The notes: generated from the letters alone by a model not told the origin. DNA of 64,000 nucleotides from Pseudoxanthomonas sp. Root65 (GCF_001427635.1 NZ_LMHA01000001.1:708017-772016), one strand, 5' to 3'. Positions 29,729 through 40,030 are shown, counted from the first letter of the stretch. Made by a program: numbers and translations.

Positions 29729-30309
29729 TGGCCGGTTTCAACGAAATACGCTCGAAGAGCGTGGTACTGGCGCAGACCAACATCGACACCGACCAGATCA
29801 TCCCGGCGCGCTTCCTGTCGACGACCGAACGCGCCGGCCTGGGCAAGCACGCCTTCAACGACTGGCGCTGGCAGGCTGACGGGTCGCCGAACCCCGCGTT
29901 CGCCTTCAACCAGCCGCAGAACAGCGGCCGGCAGATCCTGCTGGCCGGTCGCAACTTCGGCTGCGGTTCCTCGCGCGAGCACGCACCGTGGGCGCTGACC
30001 GATCTGGGCCTGCGCGCCATCGTCAGCAGCGAGATCGCCGACATCTTCCGCAACAACAGCCTGAAGAACGGGCTGGTGCCGGTGGTGTTGCCGGAAGCCA
30101 CCGTGCAGGCGCTGATGCAGCGGCCGGATGATGAACTGGTCGTTGATATCGCCGCGAAGGAACTGCGCACGCCCGGCGGCGACATTTTCTCCTTCCCGCT
30201 CGACGCCTTCGCGCAGACCTGCCTGCTGCAGGGCGTCGACGAACTGGGCTACCTGCTGGCCCGTCACCCCGACATCGAACACTACGAGGCCACCCGCCAT
30301 GCACGCTGA
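29728..30309 (+). CDS. leuD: 3-Isopropylmalate dehydratase, small subunit
   Basis: The 193-residue swivel-domain subunit has the typical [13 protein letters not shown] and [17 protein letters not shown] motifs. It completes the isomerase with LeuC. Its start overlaps the leuC stop (TGATG) and has a strong AAGGAGG; its end overlaps leuB by 11 bases. Confidence 0.96.
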   Translation: MAGFNEIRSKSVVLAQTNIDTDQIIPARFLSTTERAGLGKHAFNDWRWQADGSPNPAFAFNQPQNSGRQILLAGRNFGCGSSREHAPWALTDLGLRAIVSSEIADIFRNNSLKNGLVPVVLPEATVQALMQRPDDELVVDIAAKELRTPGGDIFSFPLDAFAQTCLLQGVDELGYLLARHPDIEHYEATRHAR

Positions 30310-31387
30310 CATCGCCCTCCTGCCCGGTGACGGGATCGGCCCGGAAGTCACCGCCGCCGCCGTCACCGTACTGCGCGCGCTGGCGCGCCGACACGGCCAC
30401 ACCTTCGACTTCCACGAGTACGACATCGGCGGCATCGCCATCGACAGGCACGGCGAGCCGCTGCCGCAGGCGACGCTGCACGGCTGCCAGCAGGCGAACG
30501 CGGTGCTGCTGGGCGCCGTCGGCGGGCCGAAGTGGTCCGACCCCAATGCGAAGGTCCGCCCCGAGCAGGGCCTGCTGGCACTGCGCAAGGGCCTGGGCCT
30601 GTTCGCCAACCTGCGCCCGGTGCGGCCGCACCCGGCCGCGCTGAACGCCTCGCCGATCAAGCCGCACCTGCTGACCGGTGTGGACATCGTGGTGGTGCGC
30701 GAACTGACCGGCGGCATTTATTTCGGCGAGAAGACGCGCGACGCGCGCGGGGCCAGCGACCTGTGCAGCTACTCGGTCACCGAGATCGAGCGCGTGGTGC
30801 GCAGCGCCTTCAGGCTGGCGCGCCAGCGCCGCGGTTACCTGGTGTCGGTGGACAAGGCGAACGTGCTGGAAACCTCGCGCCTGTGGCGCGACGTGGCCAC
30901 GCGGATCGGCCAGGAGGAGTTTCCGGACGTGAAGCTGGAACACCAGCTGGTCGATTCAATGGCGATGCACCTGCTGGCCAAGCCGCGCGAGTACGACGTG
31001 ATCGTCACCGAGAACATGTTCGGCGACATCCTGACCGACGAGGCCTCGATGCTGGCCGGCTCGCTCGGCCTGCTGCCCTCGGCCTCGCTGGGCGACGGCA
31101 AGGTCGGCCTGTACGAGCCGATCCACGGCTCGGCCCCCGACATCGCCGGCAAGGGCATCGCCAATCCCTACGCCACCATCCTCAGCTGCGCGCTGCTGCT
31201 GCGCCATTCGCTGGGCCTGCACGAGGAAGCCGACTGCATCGAACGTGCGGTCGATGGTGCGCTCAATGCGCAGGTCTTCACCAACGACCTGGCCACCGGC
31301 GGCCGCGGGGTGTCCACCCAGGTGGCGACGCAGGCCGTGCTGGAGCAGATGCAGGCGCAGTGCTACGTGGCGGAACTGCGCGACTGA
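30299..31387 (+). CDS. leuB: 3-Isopropylmalate dehydrogenase
   Basis: The 362-residue NAD enzyme oxidises 3-isopropylmalate to 2-ketoisocaproate precursor. Motifs: [35 protein letters not shown] and [18 protein letters not shown] (metal and NAD site). Last gene of the operon; the ATG overlaps leuD. A hairpin follows. Confidence 0.97.
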   Translation: MHADIALLPGDGIGPEVTAAAVTVLRALARRHGHTFDFHEYDIGGIAIDRHGEPLPQATLHGCQQANAVLLGAVGGPKWSDPNAKVRPEQGLLALRKGLGLFANLRPVRPHPAALNASPIKPHLLTGVDIVVVRELTGGIYFGEKTRDARGASDLCSYSVTEIERVVRSAFRLARQRRGYLVSVDKANVLETSRLWRDVATRIGQEEFPDVKLEHQLVDSMAMHLLAKPREYDVIVTENMFGDILTDEASMLAGSLGLLPSASLGDGKVGLYEPIHGSAPDIAGKGIANPYATILSCALLLRHSLGLHEEADCIERAVDGALNAQVFTNDLATGGRGVSTQVATQAVLEQMQAQCYVAELRD

Positions 31388-31406
31388 CGCGCGTGACCTG
31401 ATCGCG

Positions 31407-31440
31407 GCATCCCCTGCGTTGACGGATACGCAGGGGATGC
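31407..31440 (+). terminator. Inverted repeat after leuB
   Basis: GCATCCCCTGCGT/ACGCAGGGGATGC is a perfect 13-base stem with an 8-base loop, 19 bases after the leuB stop. No T run follows, so it may stabilise the mRNA end instead of being a classic terminator. Confidence 0.5.
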
Positions 31441-31458
31441 ACGCACAGGACAGGCACG

Positions 31459-31791
31459 ATGCCCACGACGCAGATCGAGAAGTACCACGTCATCTATTCC
31501 GCCAACACGTTCCGCCGCCGCATCGGCCTGATGGCCGGCGGCGCCTACGTCGGCCAGCTGGTGTTCCATGCCAACGGCGCGGCCTTGCCTGCCGACGGCC
31601 TCAATGGCACCCAGCCGCAGTTGAACTACCACTTGGACGATTTCCAGAACGCGATCGACCTGCTGCGCAACGAGAAGCCAGTCTACCTGCTCTACAACGG
31701 CAGTGGCGGCGGTTTCGAGAATGCGCTGGTGACCGATCCGGAAACCGTTGGTGAAGGCGAAGCGGGCGGGCTGCGCTTCGTCGGCCGCTGA
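31459..31791 (+). CDS. Hypothetical small cytosolic protein
   Basis: The 110-residue product has no signal peptide or TM segment. The middle holds NYHLDDFQNAIDLLRNEKP, a helix-like stretch, followed by VYLLYNGSGGGFENALV, a beta/turn-rich segment. I recognise no family. It follows the ilv-leu operon after a hairpin and ends 27 bases from the GGDEF gene of the other strand. Confidence 0.65.
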   Translation: MPTTQIEKYHVIYSANTFRRRIGLMAGGAYVGQLVFHANGAALPADGLNGTQPQLNYHLDDFQNAIDLLRNEKPVYLLYNGSGGGFENALVTDPETVGEGEAGGLRFVGR

Positions 31792-31818
31792 CGACCGCGA
31801 CCCGGGACGCCCCACCGA

Positions 31819-34794
31819 TCAACCCGCAACCAGACGATTGCGTCCCTGCTGCTTGGCGCGGTAGAGGCGCTCGTCGGCGACACGCAGCAGGTCGCGCAGA
31901 TCCTGGCCGGCTTCGAGTTCCGCCACGCCGATACTGATCGTGCAGCGCAGGCGGCCGCCGTCGGGCGCGTCGATGCTGGCCTGGGCAATGCCTTCGCGCA
32001 GCGCCTCCAGGCGCGCGCGCGCGATCGACCACGGCAACTGCTGGCAGACCAGGAATTCCTCGCCGCCCCAGCGCGCGATCAGCACACCTTCGTGGTGGCC
32101 GATCCCCTGTTCGGCCAGCGCCGCGACCTGCGATAGCACGTCGTCGCCGAAGGCGTGCCCGTAGCGGTCGTTGATCGCCTTGAAGTGGTCGATGTCCAGC
32201 AATGCGACGCAGAGCGGGCGACCTTCGCGGCGGCTGGTGTCCAGCGCCTCGGCCAGGAACGCGTCGCCGGCACGGCGGTTGGCCAGTCGCGTCAGCGGAT
32301 CGTGGCGTGCCTGGTAGGCCAGCTGTTCCAGCAGCTGCGCATTCGCCTCGCCTGCCTGTTCGAGCTGCGCGTTCTTGTCGCTCAACTCCGATGTCCGCGC
32401 GTCCACCAGCGCCTGCAGCCGGTGCTGGCGATGGCGGTGGCGACGCATCGCCAGCAGCAGCACGCCCCAGCCCAGCAGGCCCAGCAGCACGAGGTAGGCC
32501 ATCATCGCCCACGCCCTTAGCCACCAGGGCGCGGCCTTGTCCAGGTCCACCGAACGCATCACCCGGCCTTCGGTCTTGCTCCAGTCTGCGGGCGCGTTCA
32601 TCACCTGCACTTCGAAGCGGAGTTTCCCGGACGGCAGGTTGGTGTACACCGCATCGTGCGCGATGCCGTTGTCGGTCTCGACCCAGTCGCGATCGAAGCC
32701 GACCATCCGGTAGCGATAGCGCAGGCGTTCGGGTGCCCGCTGGTTCAGGCCGGTAAAGCGGATGACGACGCGGCGCAGGTCCGCTGCCAGGGCGTAGCGC
32801 GCCTGCAGCGGCAGCACGCGGCCGTCGGCCTCCACCGATTCGATCACCAGCGTCACGCCCTGCGTGCGCTGCAGGCGCGCATCGTCGGGGTCGATCACGC
32901 CCACCCCGTTCGCCGTGGCGAACCACAGCTTGCCGTCGCGCATCGGCCAGCCCGCCGGCGCGGAAGCGCCATTGGCCTGGCTGCTGGGCAGTCCGTCGGC
33001 GTGGGTGAAGGCCTCCACCGGCAGCCGCTTCAGGTGGCGGTTCTCCACCGCCGTCAGTGCCGGCCGCGAGATGCGGAACACCCCGCGGTTGCTCGACACC
33101 CAGAAGTCGCCGTTGTCGTCTTCCAGCAACCGGAACAGGCGGTTGTTCGGCAGGCCCTGGCGATGATCGAACTGCACGAACGCGCCGTCGCGCCAATGCA
33201 GCAGGCCACGGTCGGAGGCGATCCACAGGCTGCCGTCCGCGTCGGCCAGGAAGTCGAAGGCCGCCACGGCCGGGAAATCGGACATCGGCGTCCATCGGCG
33301 CACCGTGCCGTCGCGCCGCATCATCGCCATGCCGTTGCTCGTGCCGATCCACAGCACGCCCTGCGCGGTTTCGTACAGCACGTAGACGTTGCCATCCGGC
33401 AGGCCGTCGTCGGCGTCGTAGTGGCGGGTGATGCGGCCATCGCGATAGACGGTCACGCCTTCGTTGCTGCCGATCCACAGCGATCCGTCGGCGCGTTCCA
33501 GCAGCGCGCGCACATGGTTGGAGGGCAGGCCGCCGGACTCGTCCAGGCGCCAGGGCTTCGCCTGTTGTTCGGCGCCCGCCGCAGGCAGGCGGATGACGCC
33601 CTGGTCGTAGGTGCCGATCCACAGGCCGCCGTCGCGCGCGTTGGCCAGCGAGAGGACGGAGGGGTCGGACTTGCCATCGAACGCCAGCGGCACCGCACGG
33701 CTCTGGCCGGCCTGCCAGGCGTCCACGCCCATCGGGTGGCCGATCCATACGCCCTGCCCCGGCCGCTCGATGATCGCGCGCACATAGATGTCGCGCAGCC
33801 CGTTGCTGCGTCCCAACCCGAACACCGGCCCGTCGGAGATGCGGTACAGACCATTGGTGGTGCCGACCCACAGCAGGCCGTCGCGGTCCTCGAACAAGGC
33901 CGGCGCCAGGCGCCCCATCAGGCCGTCGCGTTCGCCCAGCGTCTCGTAGCGCCCCTGGGTGTAGCGGCGCAGGCCATCGAGCGTGGAGACCCAGAGATTG
34001 CCGTTGCGGTCTTCCAGCATGGCCTCGACGCGGTCGCCGGTGATCTGCTGCGCCCGGCCATGTTCCAGCCGCCACACGCCGGCGCTGCCGCCCACCAGCA
34101 GCCCTCCCCAGCGCGAGGGCTGGACCGCCAGCACCGACGTCTCCGGCAGCCCCACCTCGCGCCCCCATTCGGTAGCCCGCCCGCGGTCGATCCGGAACAG
34201 GCCATGCCGGTTGCCCACGAGCGCCCGCCCGTCCGGCAGCGGCAGGATCGCCAGCACGCGCTCGTTGGCCAGGCGCGCATGGGCACTCTCGATTTCCTGC
34301 AGCTGGCCCGAGGGCTCCCGCCGGAACAGCGCATGGTCGGTGCCGATCCACAGCACGCCGTCGGGACCGAAGCGCAGCACCGATACATCGGGCAGCGTGC
34401 CCGCTTTCCCCGGCAGACGTTGCCAGTGGCCCTGGTGGAAGCGCACCACGCCCGGGCCGACGCGCCCCAGGCTCAGCGCCATCCCGCCCTGCGGGCGCGG
34501 CGCGATGGCGCGCACGCCTTCGATCTCCAGCCCCGGCACGGTACCGGCGTCGTAAGCGGTGAAGCGGCGACCATCGAAGCGCGCCGCGCCTTCCCACGTG
34601 CCCGTCCACAGATAGCCGTCGGCATCCTGCTGGATGGCATGCACCAGGTTGTGCGACAGCCCGTCTTCCATGGTCCAGCGCGAGATCGTGTACTCGTCGA
34701 CCTTGCGCGCAGGGTCGAGCGCCCACGCGGGCGCGCCGACGAGCAGGACCAGCAGACTCAGGCCGGTGAGGAACAGGCAGCGCACGGCGGGCAC
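31819..34794 (-). CDS. Membrane diguanylate cyclase with periplasmic propeller
   Basis: The 991-residue protein starts with a signal peptide, then a long series of two-component-regulator propeller repeats (LWIGTxxGL/V-type, for example DGYLWTGTWEG, GVLWIGTDHAL, GLLWVGTTNGLY, GSLWIGSNEGV). A Y_Y_Y-like sandwich, one TM segment (about residues 757-780), a coiled coil and a C-terminal GGDEF domain follow. The active-site signature RWGGEEFLV is intact and HDPLTRLANRR and DIDHFKAINDRYGH are present, so c-di-GMP synthesis is expected. The RxxD inhibitory site five residues before GGEEF is not seen. The start codon is GTG. Confidence 0.92.
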   Translation of the reverse strand: MPAVRCLFLTGLSLLVLLVGAPAWALDPARKVDEYTISRWTMEDGLSHNLVHAIQQDADGYLWTGTWEGAARFDGRRFTAYDAGTVPGLEIEGVRAIAPRPQGGMALSLGRVGPGVVRFHQGHWQRLPGKAGTLPDVSVLRFGPDGVLWIGTDHALFRREPSGQLQEIESAHARLANERVLAILPLPDGRALVGNRHGLFRIDRGRATEWGREVGLPETSVLAVQPSRWGGLLVGGSAGVWRLEHGRAQQITGDRVEAMLEDRNGNLWVSTLDGLRRYTQGRYETLGERDGLMGRLAPALFEDRDGLLWVGTTNGLYRISDGPVFGLGRSNGLRDIYVRAIIERPGQGVWIGHPMGVDAWQAGQSRAVPLAFDGKSDPSVLSLANARDGGLWIGTYDQGVIRLPAAGAEQQAKPWRLDESGGLPSNHVRALLERADGSLWIGSNEGVTVYRDGRITRHYDADDGLPDGNVYVLYETAQGVLWIGTSNGMAMMRRDGTVRRWTPMSDFPAVAAFDFLADADGSLWIASDRGLLHWRDGAFVQFDHRQGLPNNRLFRLLEDDNGDFWVSSNRGVFRISRPALTAVENRHLKRLPVEAFTHADGLPSSQANGASAPAGWPMRDGKLWFATANGVGVIDPDDARLQRTQGVTLVIESVEADGRVLPLQARYALAADLRRVVIRFTGLNQRAPERLRYRYRMVGFDRDWVETDNGIAHDAVYTNLPSGKLRFEVQVMNAPADWSKTEGRVMRSVDLDKAAPWWLRAWAMMAYLVLLGLLGWGVLLLAMRRHRHRQHRLQALVDARTSELSDKNAQLEQAGEANAQLLEQLAYQARHDPLTRLANRRAGDAFLAEALDTSRREGRPLCVALLDIDHFKAINDRYGHAFGDDVLSQVAALAEQGIGHHEGVLIARWGGEEFLVCQQLPWSIARARLEALREGIAQASIDAPDGGRLRCTISIGVAELEAGQDLRDLLRVADERLYRAKQQGRNRLVAG

Positions 34795-34834
34795 GGGGTC
34801 CGGGGGCTTCGACCTTTCCAGTATCGGCTGTGGC

Positions 34835-34856
34835 GGGGGGGTTCTTGAACCCCCCC
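34835..34856 (-). terminator. GC-rich hairpin after the RND operon
   Basis: GGGGGGGTT/AACCCCCCC forms a strong stem with a CTTG loop five bases past the RND gene's end. No U run follows on the minus strand, so termination is uncertain. Confidence 0.4.
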
Positions 34857-34860
34857 GGCG

Positions 34861-37800
34861 TCAGCGCGTGGCGGATTCTTCCGGCCGAACCTTGAACCAC
34901 GCCGCATAAAGCGCCGGGAGGAAGAACAGGGTCAGCACCGTGGCCACCGTCAGGCCGCCCATGATGGCGACCGCCATCGGGCCGAAGAAGGCGCTGCGCG
35001 ACAGCGGGATCATCGCCAGCACCGCCGCCAGCGCGGTCAGCACGATCGGCCTGAAGCGGCGCACGGTGGCGTCGATGATCGCGTGCCAGCGATCGTGGCC
35101 GGCCTGGATGTCCTGGTCGATCTGGTCCACCAGGATCACCGAGTTGCGCATGATCATGCCGGCCAGCGCGATGGTGCCGAGCATGGCGACGAAGCCGAAC
35201 GGCACCCGGAACACCAGCAGCGCCAGGGTCACGCCGATCAGTCCGAGCGGCGCGGTCAGCAGCACCAGCGCCATCCGCGAGAAGCTGCGCAGCTGCAGCA
35301 TCAGCAGCGTGGTCACCGCCAGCAGGAACAGCGGCATGCCGGCGGCGATCGATTTCTGCCCGCGGGCCGAGTCCTCCACCGTGCCCCCGGTTTCCAGCAG
35401 ATAGCCTTGCGGCAGCGTGGAACGGATCTCGTCCAGCGTGGGCGAAATCTGCGCCACCACGGTCGGCGCCGTCACGTCGTCGCTGGCCAGGTCGGCGCGC
35501 ACCGTCACCGTGGGCAGGCGGTCGCGATGCCAGATGATGCCGTCCTCGAAGGCGTACTCGAGGTTGGCGATCTGCGACAGCGGCACGCTGCCGCCGCTGC
35601 TGGTCGGCACCGCCAGGCTGCCCAACAGGTCCAGCCGCGTGCGCTCCTCTTCCGGCCCGCGCAGCAGGATCTCCACCAGTTCGTTGCCCTCGCGGTAGGT
35701 ACTGACGCTCAGGCCCGACAGCGACCCGGACAGGAAGTGCGATACCTGCGCCGTGCTGACGCCGAGCGCGCGCGCGCGGTCCTGGTCGATCTGCAGCCGC
35801 ACGATCTTGCTCGGCTCGCTCCAGTCCAGGTTGACGTTGGTGACATGCGGACTGGCGCGCACCTTCTCCGCCATCTGCCGCGCGATCGCCTGCACGCGAT
35901 CGATATGCTCGCCGGACACGCGGAACTGGATCGGATAGCCGACCGGCGGACCGTTCTCCAGGCGCGTCACGCGGAACTGCAGTTCGGGGAACTGCGGCGC
36001 CACTTCGTCGATCAGCCAGCGCCGGGTGGATTCACGCGCCTGGGTGTCCTGCGTCAGCACCACGAACTGCGAGAAGTGCGCCTGCGGCAGCTGCTGGTCC
36101 AGCGGCAGGTAGAAGCGCGGCGAGCCCGTGCCGATGTAGGCCACGTAGTTGAGGATGCCGTCGCGCTTGGCCAGCAGCGCCTCCAGCTTGCGTGCCTGCG
36201 CATCCGTGGACTTCAGCGAACTGCCTTCGGCCAGTTCCAGGTCCACCATCAGCTCCGGACGCACGGAGTCCGGGAAGAACTGCTGCGGCACGAACCGGAA
36301 CAATGCGATCGAGGCGACGAAGGCGGCCGCGGTCACGCCGATCACCAGCCAGCGGCGACGCAGGCAGAACGCCAGCCAGCCGCGGAAGCGCTGGTAGAAC
36401 GGCGTGTGGTACGGGTTGTGGTCGTGCGCGTCGTGGGGCTTCGGCGCCAGCATGCCGGCGTACTGCGGCCAGCGGTCGGCCAGGCCTGCGCGGAACGCCT
36501 GCCAGCGCGCGGCCAGCGAGCCGGGCTTCGGCGGCTGCGGGTTGCCCAGGTCGGGCAGCATCTTGTCGCCGAGGTATGGGATGAACAGCACCGCCGCCAC
36601 CCACGACACCACCAGCGCGATGGTCACCACCTGGAACAGCGAGCGCGTGTATTCGCCGGTGCTGGACGCGGCCGTGGCGATCGGCAGGAAGCCGGCCGCC
36701 GTCACCAGCGTGCCGGTGAGCATGGGGAATGCCGTGGATTCGTAGGCGAAGCTGGCGGCCTTCAGCCGGTCGAAGCCCTGTTCCATCTTGATGGCCATCA
36801 TCTCCACCGCGATGATCGCGTCGTCGACCAGCAGGCCCAGCGCCAGCACCAGCGCGCCCAGCGAGATCTTGTGCAGGCCGATGCCGAAGTAGTGCATCAC
36901 CGCGAAGGTCATCGCCAGTACCAGCGGGATCGATACCGCCACCACCAGGCCGGTGCGCATGCCCAGCGAGAAGAAGCTGACCAGCAACACGATGATCACC
37001 GCCTCGGCAAGCACGCGGACGAACTCGCCCACCGATTCCTCCACCGCCGCCGGCTGGTCGGACACCTTGCGCAGCTCCATGCCCAGCGGCAGCGTCTTCT
37101 GCAGGCGCTGGAACTCGGTCTCCAGCGTCTCGCCGAGCTTGAGGATGTCGCCGCCGTCCTTCATCGCCACCGCAATGCCGATGCCGGGCTGGCCCATGAA
37201 ACGCATGCGCGGCGCAGCCGGGTCGGCGAAGCCCCGCGTGATCTCGGCGATGTCGCCCAGCTTGACCGTGCGGCCGCCGGCCCGGATCGGGAACTCGCGG
37301 ATCTCGTCGACCGAGGTGAACTCGCCGCTGAGCCGCAACTGCACGCGGTCGGTCGGCGTCTCGAAGAAGCCGGCCGGCGTCACCGCATTCTGTTCCTCCA
37401 GCGCCTGCTGCACGGCGTTGAGCGGAATGCCCAGCGTGGCCAGCTTGGTGTTGGACAGCTCGATCCAAATCTTCTCGTCCTGCAGGCCGACCAGTTCCAC
37501 CTTGCCGACGTCGTCCACCCGCTGCAGTTCCAGCTGGATGCGGTCGGCGTAGTCCTTCATCACCGCGTAGTCGAATCCTTCGCCGGTCAGCGCATAGATG
37601 TTGCCGAAGGTGTCGCCGAACTCGTCGTTGAAGAACGGACCCACCACGCCCGCCGGCAACGTCGCCCGGATGTCGCCGACCTTCTTGCGCACCTGGTACC
37701 AGAGCTCGGGCATGTCGCGCGACTTCAGACTGTCGCGCGCGGCGAAGATCACCTGCGACTCGCCCGGCCGCGAGTACGAGCGGATGTATTCGTAGTTGCC

Positions 37801-38031
37801 GGTGGTCATCAGCGCCTTCTCGATGCGCTCGGTGACCTGCTGGGAGACTTCCTCGGCGGTCGCGCCCGGCCACACCGTGCGCACCACCATCGCCTTGAAG
37901 GTGAACGGCGGATCCTCGGACTGGCCCAGGTGCTGGTACGACCACGCACCGACCAGGCCCAGCAGGATCATCGCGAACAGCACCAGGCTGCGGTTGGTCA
38001 GTGCCCACTCGGACAGGTTGAACCGGCGCAT
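34861..38031 (-). CDS. RND efflux pump, inner-membrane transporter
   Basis: The 1056-residue protein is an RND (HAE1-like) permease: NLSEWALTNRSL at the N-terminus, SEDPPFTFKAMVV, large periplasmic loops, and TM-region motifs with the proton-relay acids (ALGLLVDDAIIAVEMM). The C-terminus has FGFVAMLGTIALAGMIMRNSVIL and IGLTALAAVLAMIPL-like segments. It begins 4 bases after the adaptor gene's stop, so the two form one operon. Substrate unknown. ATG at 38031 gives the usual MRRFNLSEWAL start. Confidence 0.95.
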   Translation of the reverse strand: MRRFNLSEWALTNRSLVLFAMILLGLVGAWSYQHLGQSEDPPFTFKAMVVRTVWPGATAEEVSQQVTERIEKALMTTGNYEYIRSYSRPGESQVIFAARDSLKSRDMPELWYQVRKKVGDIRATLPAGVVGPFFNDEFGDTFGNIYALTGEGFDYAVMKDYADRIQLELQRVDDVGKVELVGLQDEKIWIELSNTKLATLGIPLNAVQQALEEQNAVTPAGFFETPTDRVQLRLSGEFTSVDEIREFPIRAGGRTVKLGDIAEITRGFADPAAPRMRFMGQPGIGIAVAMKDGGDILKLGETLETEFQRLQKTLPLGMELRKVSDQPAAVEESVGEFVRVLAEAVIIVLLVSFFSLGMRTGLVVAVSIPLVLAMTFAVMHYFGIGLHKISLGALVLALGLLVDDAIIAVEMMAIKMEQGFDRLKAASFAYESTAFPMLTGTLVTAAGFLPIATAASSTGEYTRSLFQVVTIALVVSWVAAVLFIPYLGDKMLPDLGNPQPPKPGSLAARWQAFRAGLADRWPQYAGMLAPKPHDAHDHNPYHTPFYQRFRGWLAFCLRRRWLVIGVTAAAFVASIALFRFVPQQFFPDSVRPELMVDLELAEGSSLKSTDAQARKLEALLAKRDGILNYVAYIGTGSPRFYLPLDQQLPQAHFSQFVVLTQDTQARESTRRWLIDEVAPQFPELQFRVTRLENGPPVGYPIQFRVSGEHIDRVQAIARQMAEKVRASPHVTNVNLDWSEPSKIVRLQIDQDRARALGVSTAQVSHFLSGSLSGLSVSTYREGNELVEILLRGPEEERTRLDLLGSLAVPTSSGGSVPLSQIANLEYAFEDGIIWHRDRLPTVTVRADLASDDVTAPTVVAQISPTLDEIRSTLPQGYLLETGGTVEDSARGQKSIAAGMPLFLLAVTTLLMLQLRSFSRMALVLLTAPLGLIGVTLALLVFRVPFGFVAMLGTIALAGMIMRNSVILVDQIDQDIQAGHDRWHAIIDATVRRFRPIVLTALAAVLAMIPLSRSAFFGPMAVAIMGGLTVATVLTLFFLPALYAAWFKVRPEESATR

Positions 38032-38035
38032 GCCC

Positions 38036-39175
38036 TTACTCCTGGCGCGTGGCGATGGCGGCCGTGCCGCCACCCGCCGCGAGTTTCAGCGGCCGGTTGC
38101 TGCGATCGACCGGCGTGACGATCTGGCCTTCACGCAACAGATGCCCACCGGCGCCTACCACCCAGTCGCCGGCCTTCACGCCGCCCAGCACCGGCACCGA
38201 GGCATCGCCATAGGCGCCGAGCCGTACCGGCTGCGCGCGCACCTTGCCGCTCGCCGGATCGACGACCCAGACCGTGGTCTTGCCATCGCCGCCCCGCTGG
38301 ATGGCCGACAGCGGCAGCTTCAATGCCGCCTGCGTACCGTTTTCCTGCACGTAGACGCGCGCACTCTGACCCAGCTCGACCTGCTGCTGTGCATCGCCGA
38401 CCAGACTGACGCGCGCCGCGTAGGTGCGGGTCTGCGCATCCGCGGCGGGTGCGATCTCGCGGATGGCACCGGGCAGGCGCTGACCCGGCGCATTCCACAA
38501 CTCGACCATCACCGGCTGGCCCACGCTGAACTGGCGGATGCGGTTTTCCGGCAGGCCGATGGCGACCTCGCGGCCCCCGTCGGCCGCCAGGGTGAAGACG
38601 GTCTGGCCGGCGGCCACGACCTGCCCGGCTTCGGCCTGGCGGCTGGCGATCACGCCATCACGCGGCGCTCGCAGCTGCGAATAGCCTTCCTGGTTGCGCA
38701 TCACGTCCATCTGCGCGCGTGCCGCACGCGCCTGGCCTTCGGCCGCCTTGTACGCGGCCACCTGCGCGTCGTACGCGGACTGGCTGATCAGCTGGTCGCC
38801 GACCAGCTGGGCGTAGCGGTCGCGGTCGCCGCGCGCGCGGACCAGGTCGGCCTCGGCGGACGCCAGTTGCGCCTGCGCGGCTTGCGCCTGCAGCGCGAAA
38901 TCGCCGGCATCCAGCAGCGCCAGCACTTCGCCCTTCTGCACGCGCGCACCGGCATCGACATTGCGCCGGACCAGATTGCCGCCGACGCGGAACGCCAGCG
39001 GACTTTCCTCGCGGGCCCGCACTTCACCGGCGTACGCCGACAACGCCGCCTCGGCACCACCGCCGGGCTGCACCACCAGCGCGGGACGTGGCGTTTCCGC
39101 AGGCTGCTCCGCACTGCAGGCGGCCAATCCCATCAGCAGGATCCCGAACACTCCGTTCCAGTGCGTCTGGCGCAT
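38036..39175 (-). CDS. RND efflux periplasmic adaptor (lipoprotein)
   Basis: The 379-residue membrane-fusion protein has lipobox GLAAC (Cys at about 20). It shows the usual lipoyl/hairpin/barrel layout: NVDAGARVQKGEVLALLDAGDF, an alpha hairpin, APRDGVIASRQAEAGQVVAAGQ, and a beta barrel. It should link the RND permease to TolC. An AT-rich shared promoter separates it from the divergent TetR gene. Confidence 0.93.
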   Translation of the reverse strand: MRQTHWNGVFGILLMGLAACSAEQPAETPRPALVVQPGGGAEAALSAYAGEVRAREESPLAFRVGGNLVRRNVDAGARVQKGEVLALLDAGDFALQAQAAQAQLASAEADLVRARGDRDRYAQLVGDQLISQSAYDAQVAAYKAAEGQARAARAQMDVMRNQEGYSQLRAPRDGVIASRQAEAGQVVAAGQTVFTLAADGGREVAIGLPENRIRQFSVGQPVMVELWNAPGQRLPGAIREIAPAADAQTRTYAARVSLVGDAQQQVELGQSARVYVQENGTQAALKLPLSAIQRGGDGKTTVWVVDPASGKVRAQPVRLGAYGDASVPVLGGVKAGDWVVGAGGHLLREGQIVTPVDRSNRPLKLAAGGGTAAIATRQE

Positions 39176-39201
39176 GACCGCTCCGTTGCGATTTCAATTA
39201 T

Positions 39202-39250
39202 TGGACTTGGCGGTATAGTATAAATATCGAACCGAGTAGTCTAGTATTGC
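39202..39250. promoter_or_regulatory. AT-rich divergent promoter of RND operon and TetR gene
   Basis: In an otherwise GC-rich region the 78 bases between the two starts contain TATAGTATAAATAT. A TATAGT fits a plus-strand -10 and the complementary TATACT a minus-strand -10. CGGT...ACCG flanks it. A TetR operator here is likely but no clear palindrome is defined. Confidence 0.45.
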
Positions 39251-39253
39251 GAA

Positions 39254-39925
39254 ATGGCCAGTCCACGTACGTCCGCCAACCGCTCCAAGCCCCCCGCCAA
39301 GCCCGCCACCAGCGGCCCCGGGCGCCCCAAGGACTTGGGCAAGCGCGCCGCCATCCTCGAAGCCGCCAAGCAGTTGTTCGCGCGCGAGGGGTTCAATGGC
39401 GTCAGCATGGACCAGATCGCCGCCGAGGCGGGCGTTTCCAAGCTGACGGTGTACAGCCACTTCGGCGACAAGGACGCGCTGTTCGCCGCGGCCGTGAAGG
39501 CCAAGTGCGAGGAAATGCTGCCGGACACGCTGTTCGAGCTCGAACTGACCGGCAGCCTGCGCGACCAGCTCAAGGCCATCGCGCAGGCCTTCTTCGCGCT
39601 GGTCACCAGCGAAGAGGCCATCAGCACGCACCGCATGATGATGGTTCCCGGCAACATCGACGACAAACTCAAGCAGACCTTCTGGGAAGCCGGCCCGCAG
39701 CGCACGCACGACGCCTTCGCCGCGATGCTGCAGGCGCTGGTGGCCAAGGGCGAGCTGGACATCCCCGACGTGGCGACGGCCTCCGTGCAGTTCTTCACCC
39801 TGATCAAGGGCGAAGTGCATGCGCGCATGACCTGCGGCCTGTGCAGCCGGCCAGGACCGATGGATGCCCGCCAGCATGTCGAGGCCACGGTGGACATGTT
39901 CCTGAGGGCTTATGGCCGCCGCTGA
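39254..39925 (+). CDS. TetR/AcrR-family regulator of the efflux operon
   Basis: The 223-residue protein has an N-terminal TetR HTH (KRAAILEAAKQLFAREGFNGVSMDQIAAEAGVSKLTVYSHFGDKDALFAAA, in two parts) and a C-terminal ligand-binding domain with AAAA-type TetR_C layout. It is divergent from the RND operon and probably represses it until inducer binds. The start ATG lies 78 bases from the adaptor start. Confidence 0.9.
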   Translation: MASPRTSANRSKPPAKPATSGPGRPKDLGKRAAILEAAKQLFAREGFNGVSMDQIAAEAGVSKLTVYSHFGDKDALFAAAVKAKCEEMLPDTLFELELTGSLRDQLKAIAQAFFALVTSEEAISTHRMMMVPGNIDDKLKQTFWEAGPQRTHDAFAAMLQALVAKGELDIPDVATASVQFFTLIKGEVHARMTCGLCSRPGPMDARQHVEATVDMFLRAYGRR

Positions 39926-40030
39926 AACTGAAGCGCACCCCCGGGCGACGGAGGTTGCGGTGACTTCCGGCACTGCGCCCATCGGCGCGCGTGCCGCGAT
40001 CCTTGCCCAGCGCGGACGGGGCCAGACCGC

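Noticed and set aside
35083..38118. 1011-codon plus-strand frame opposite the RND pump
   Set aside because: Antisense shadow of the pump; His/Arg/Gln-rich translation with no domain or start signals.
39202..39250. TetR operator palindrome
   Set aside because: Only partial symmetry (CGGT...ACCG); no clean inverted repeat found, so kept only as an AT-rich promoter region.
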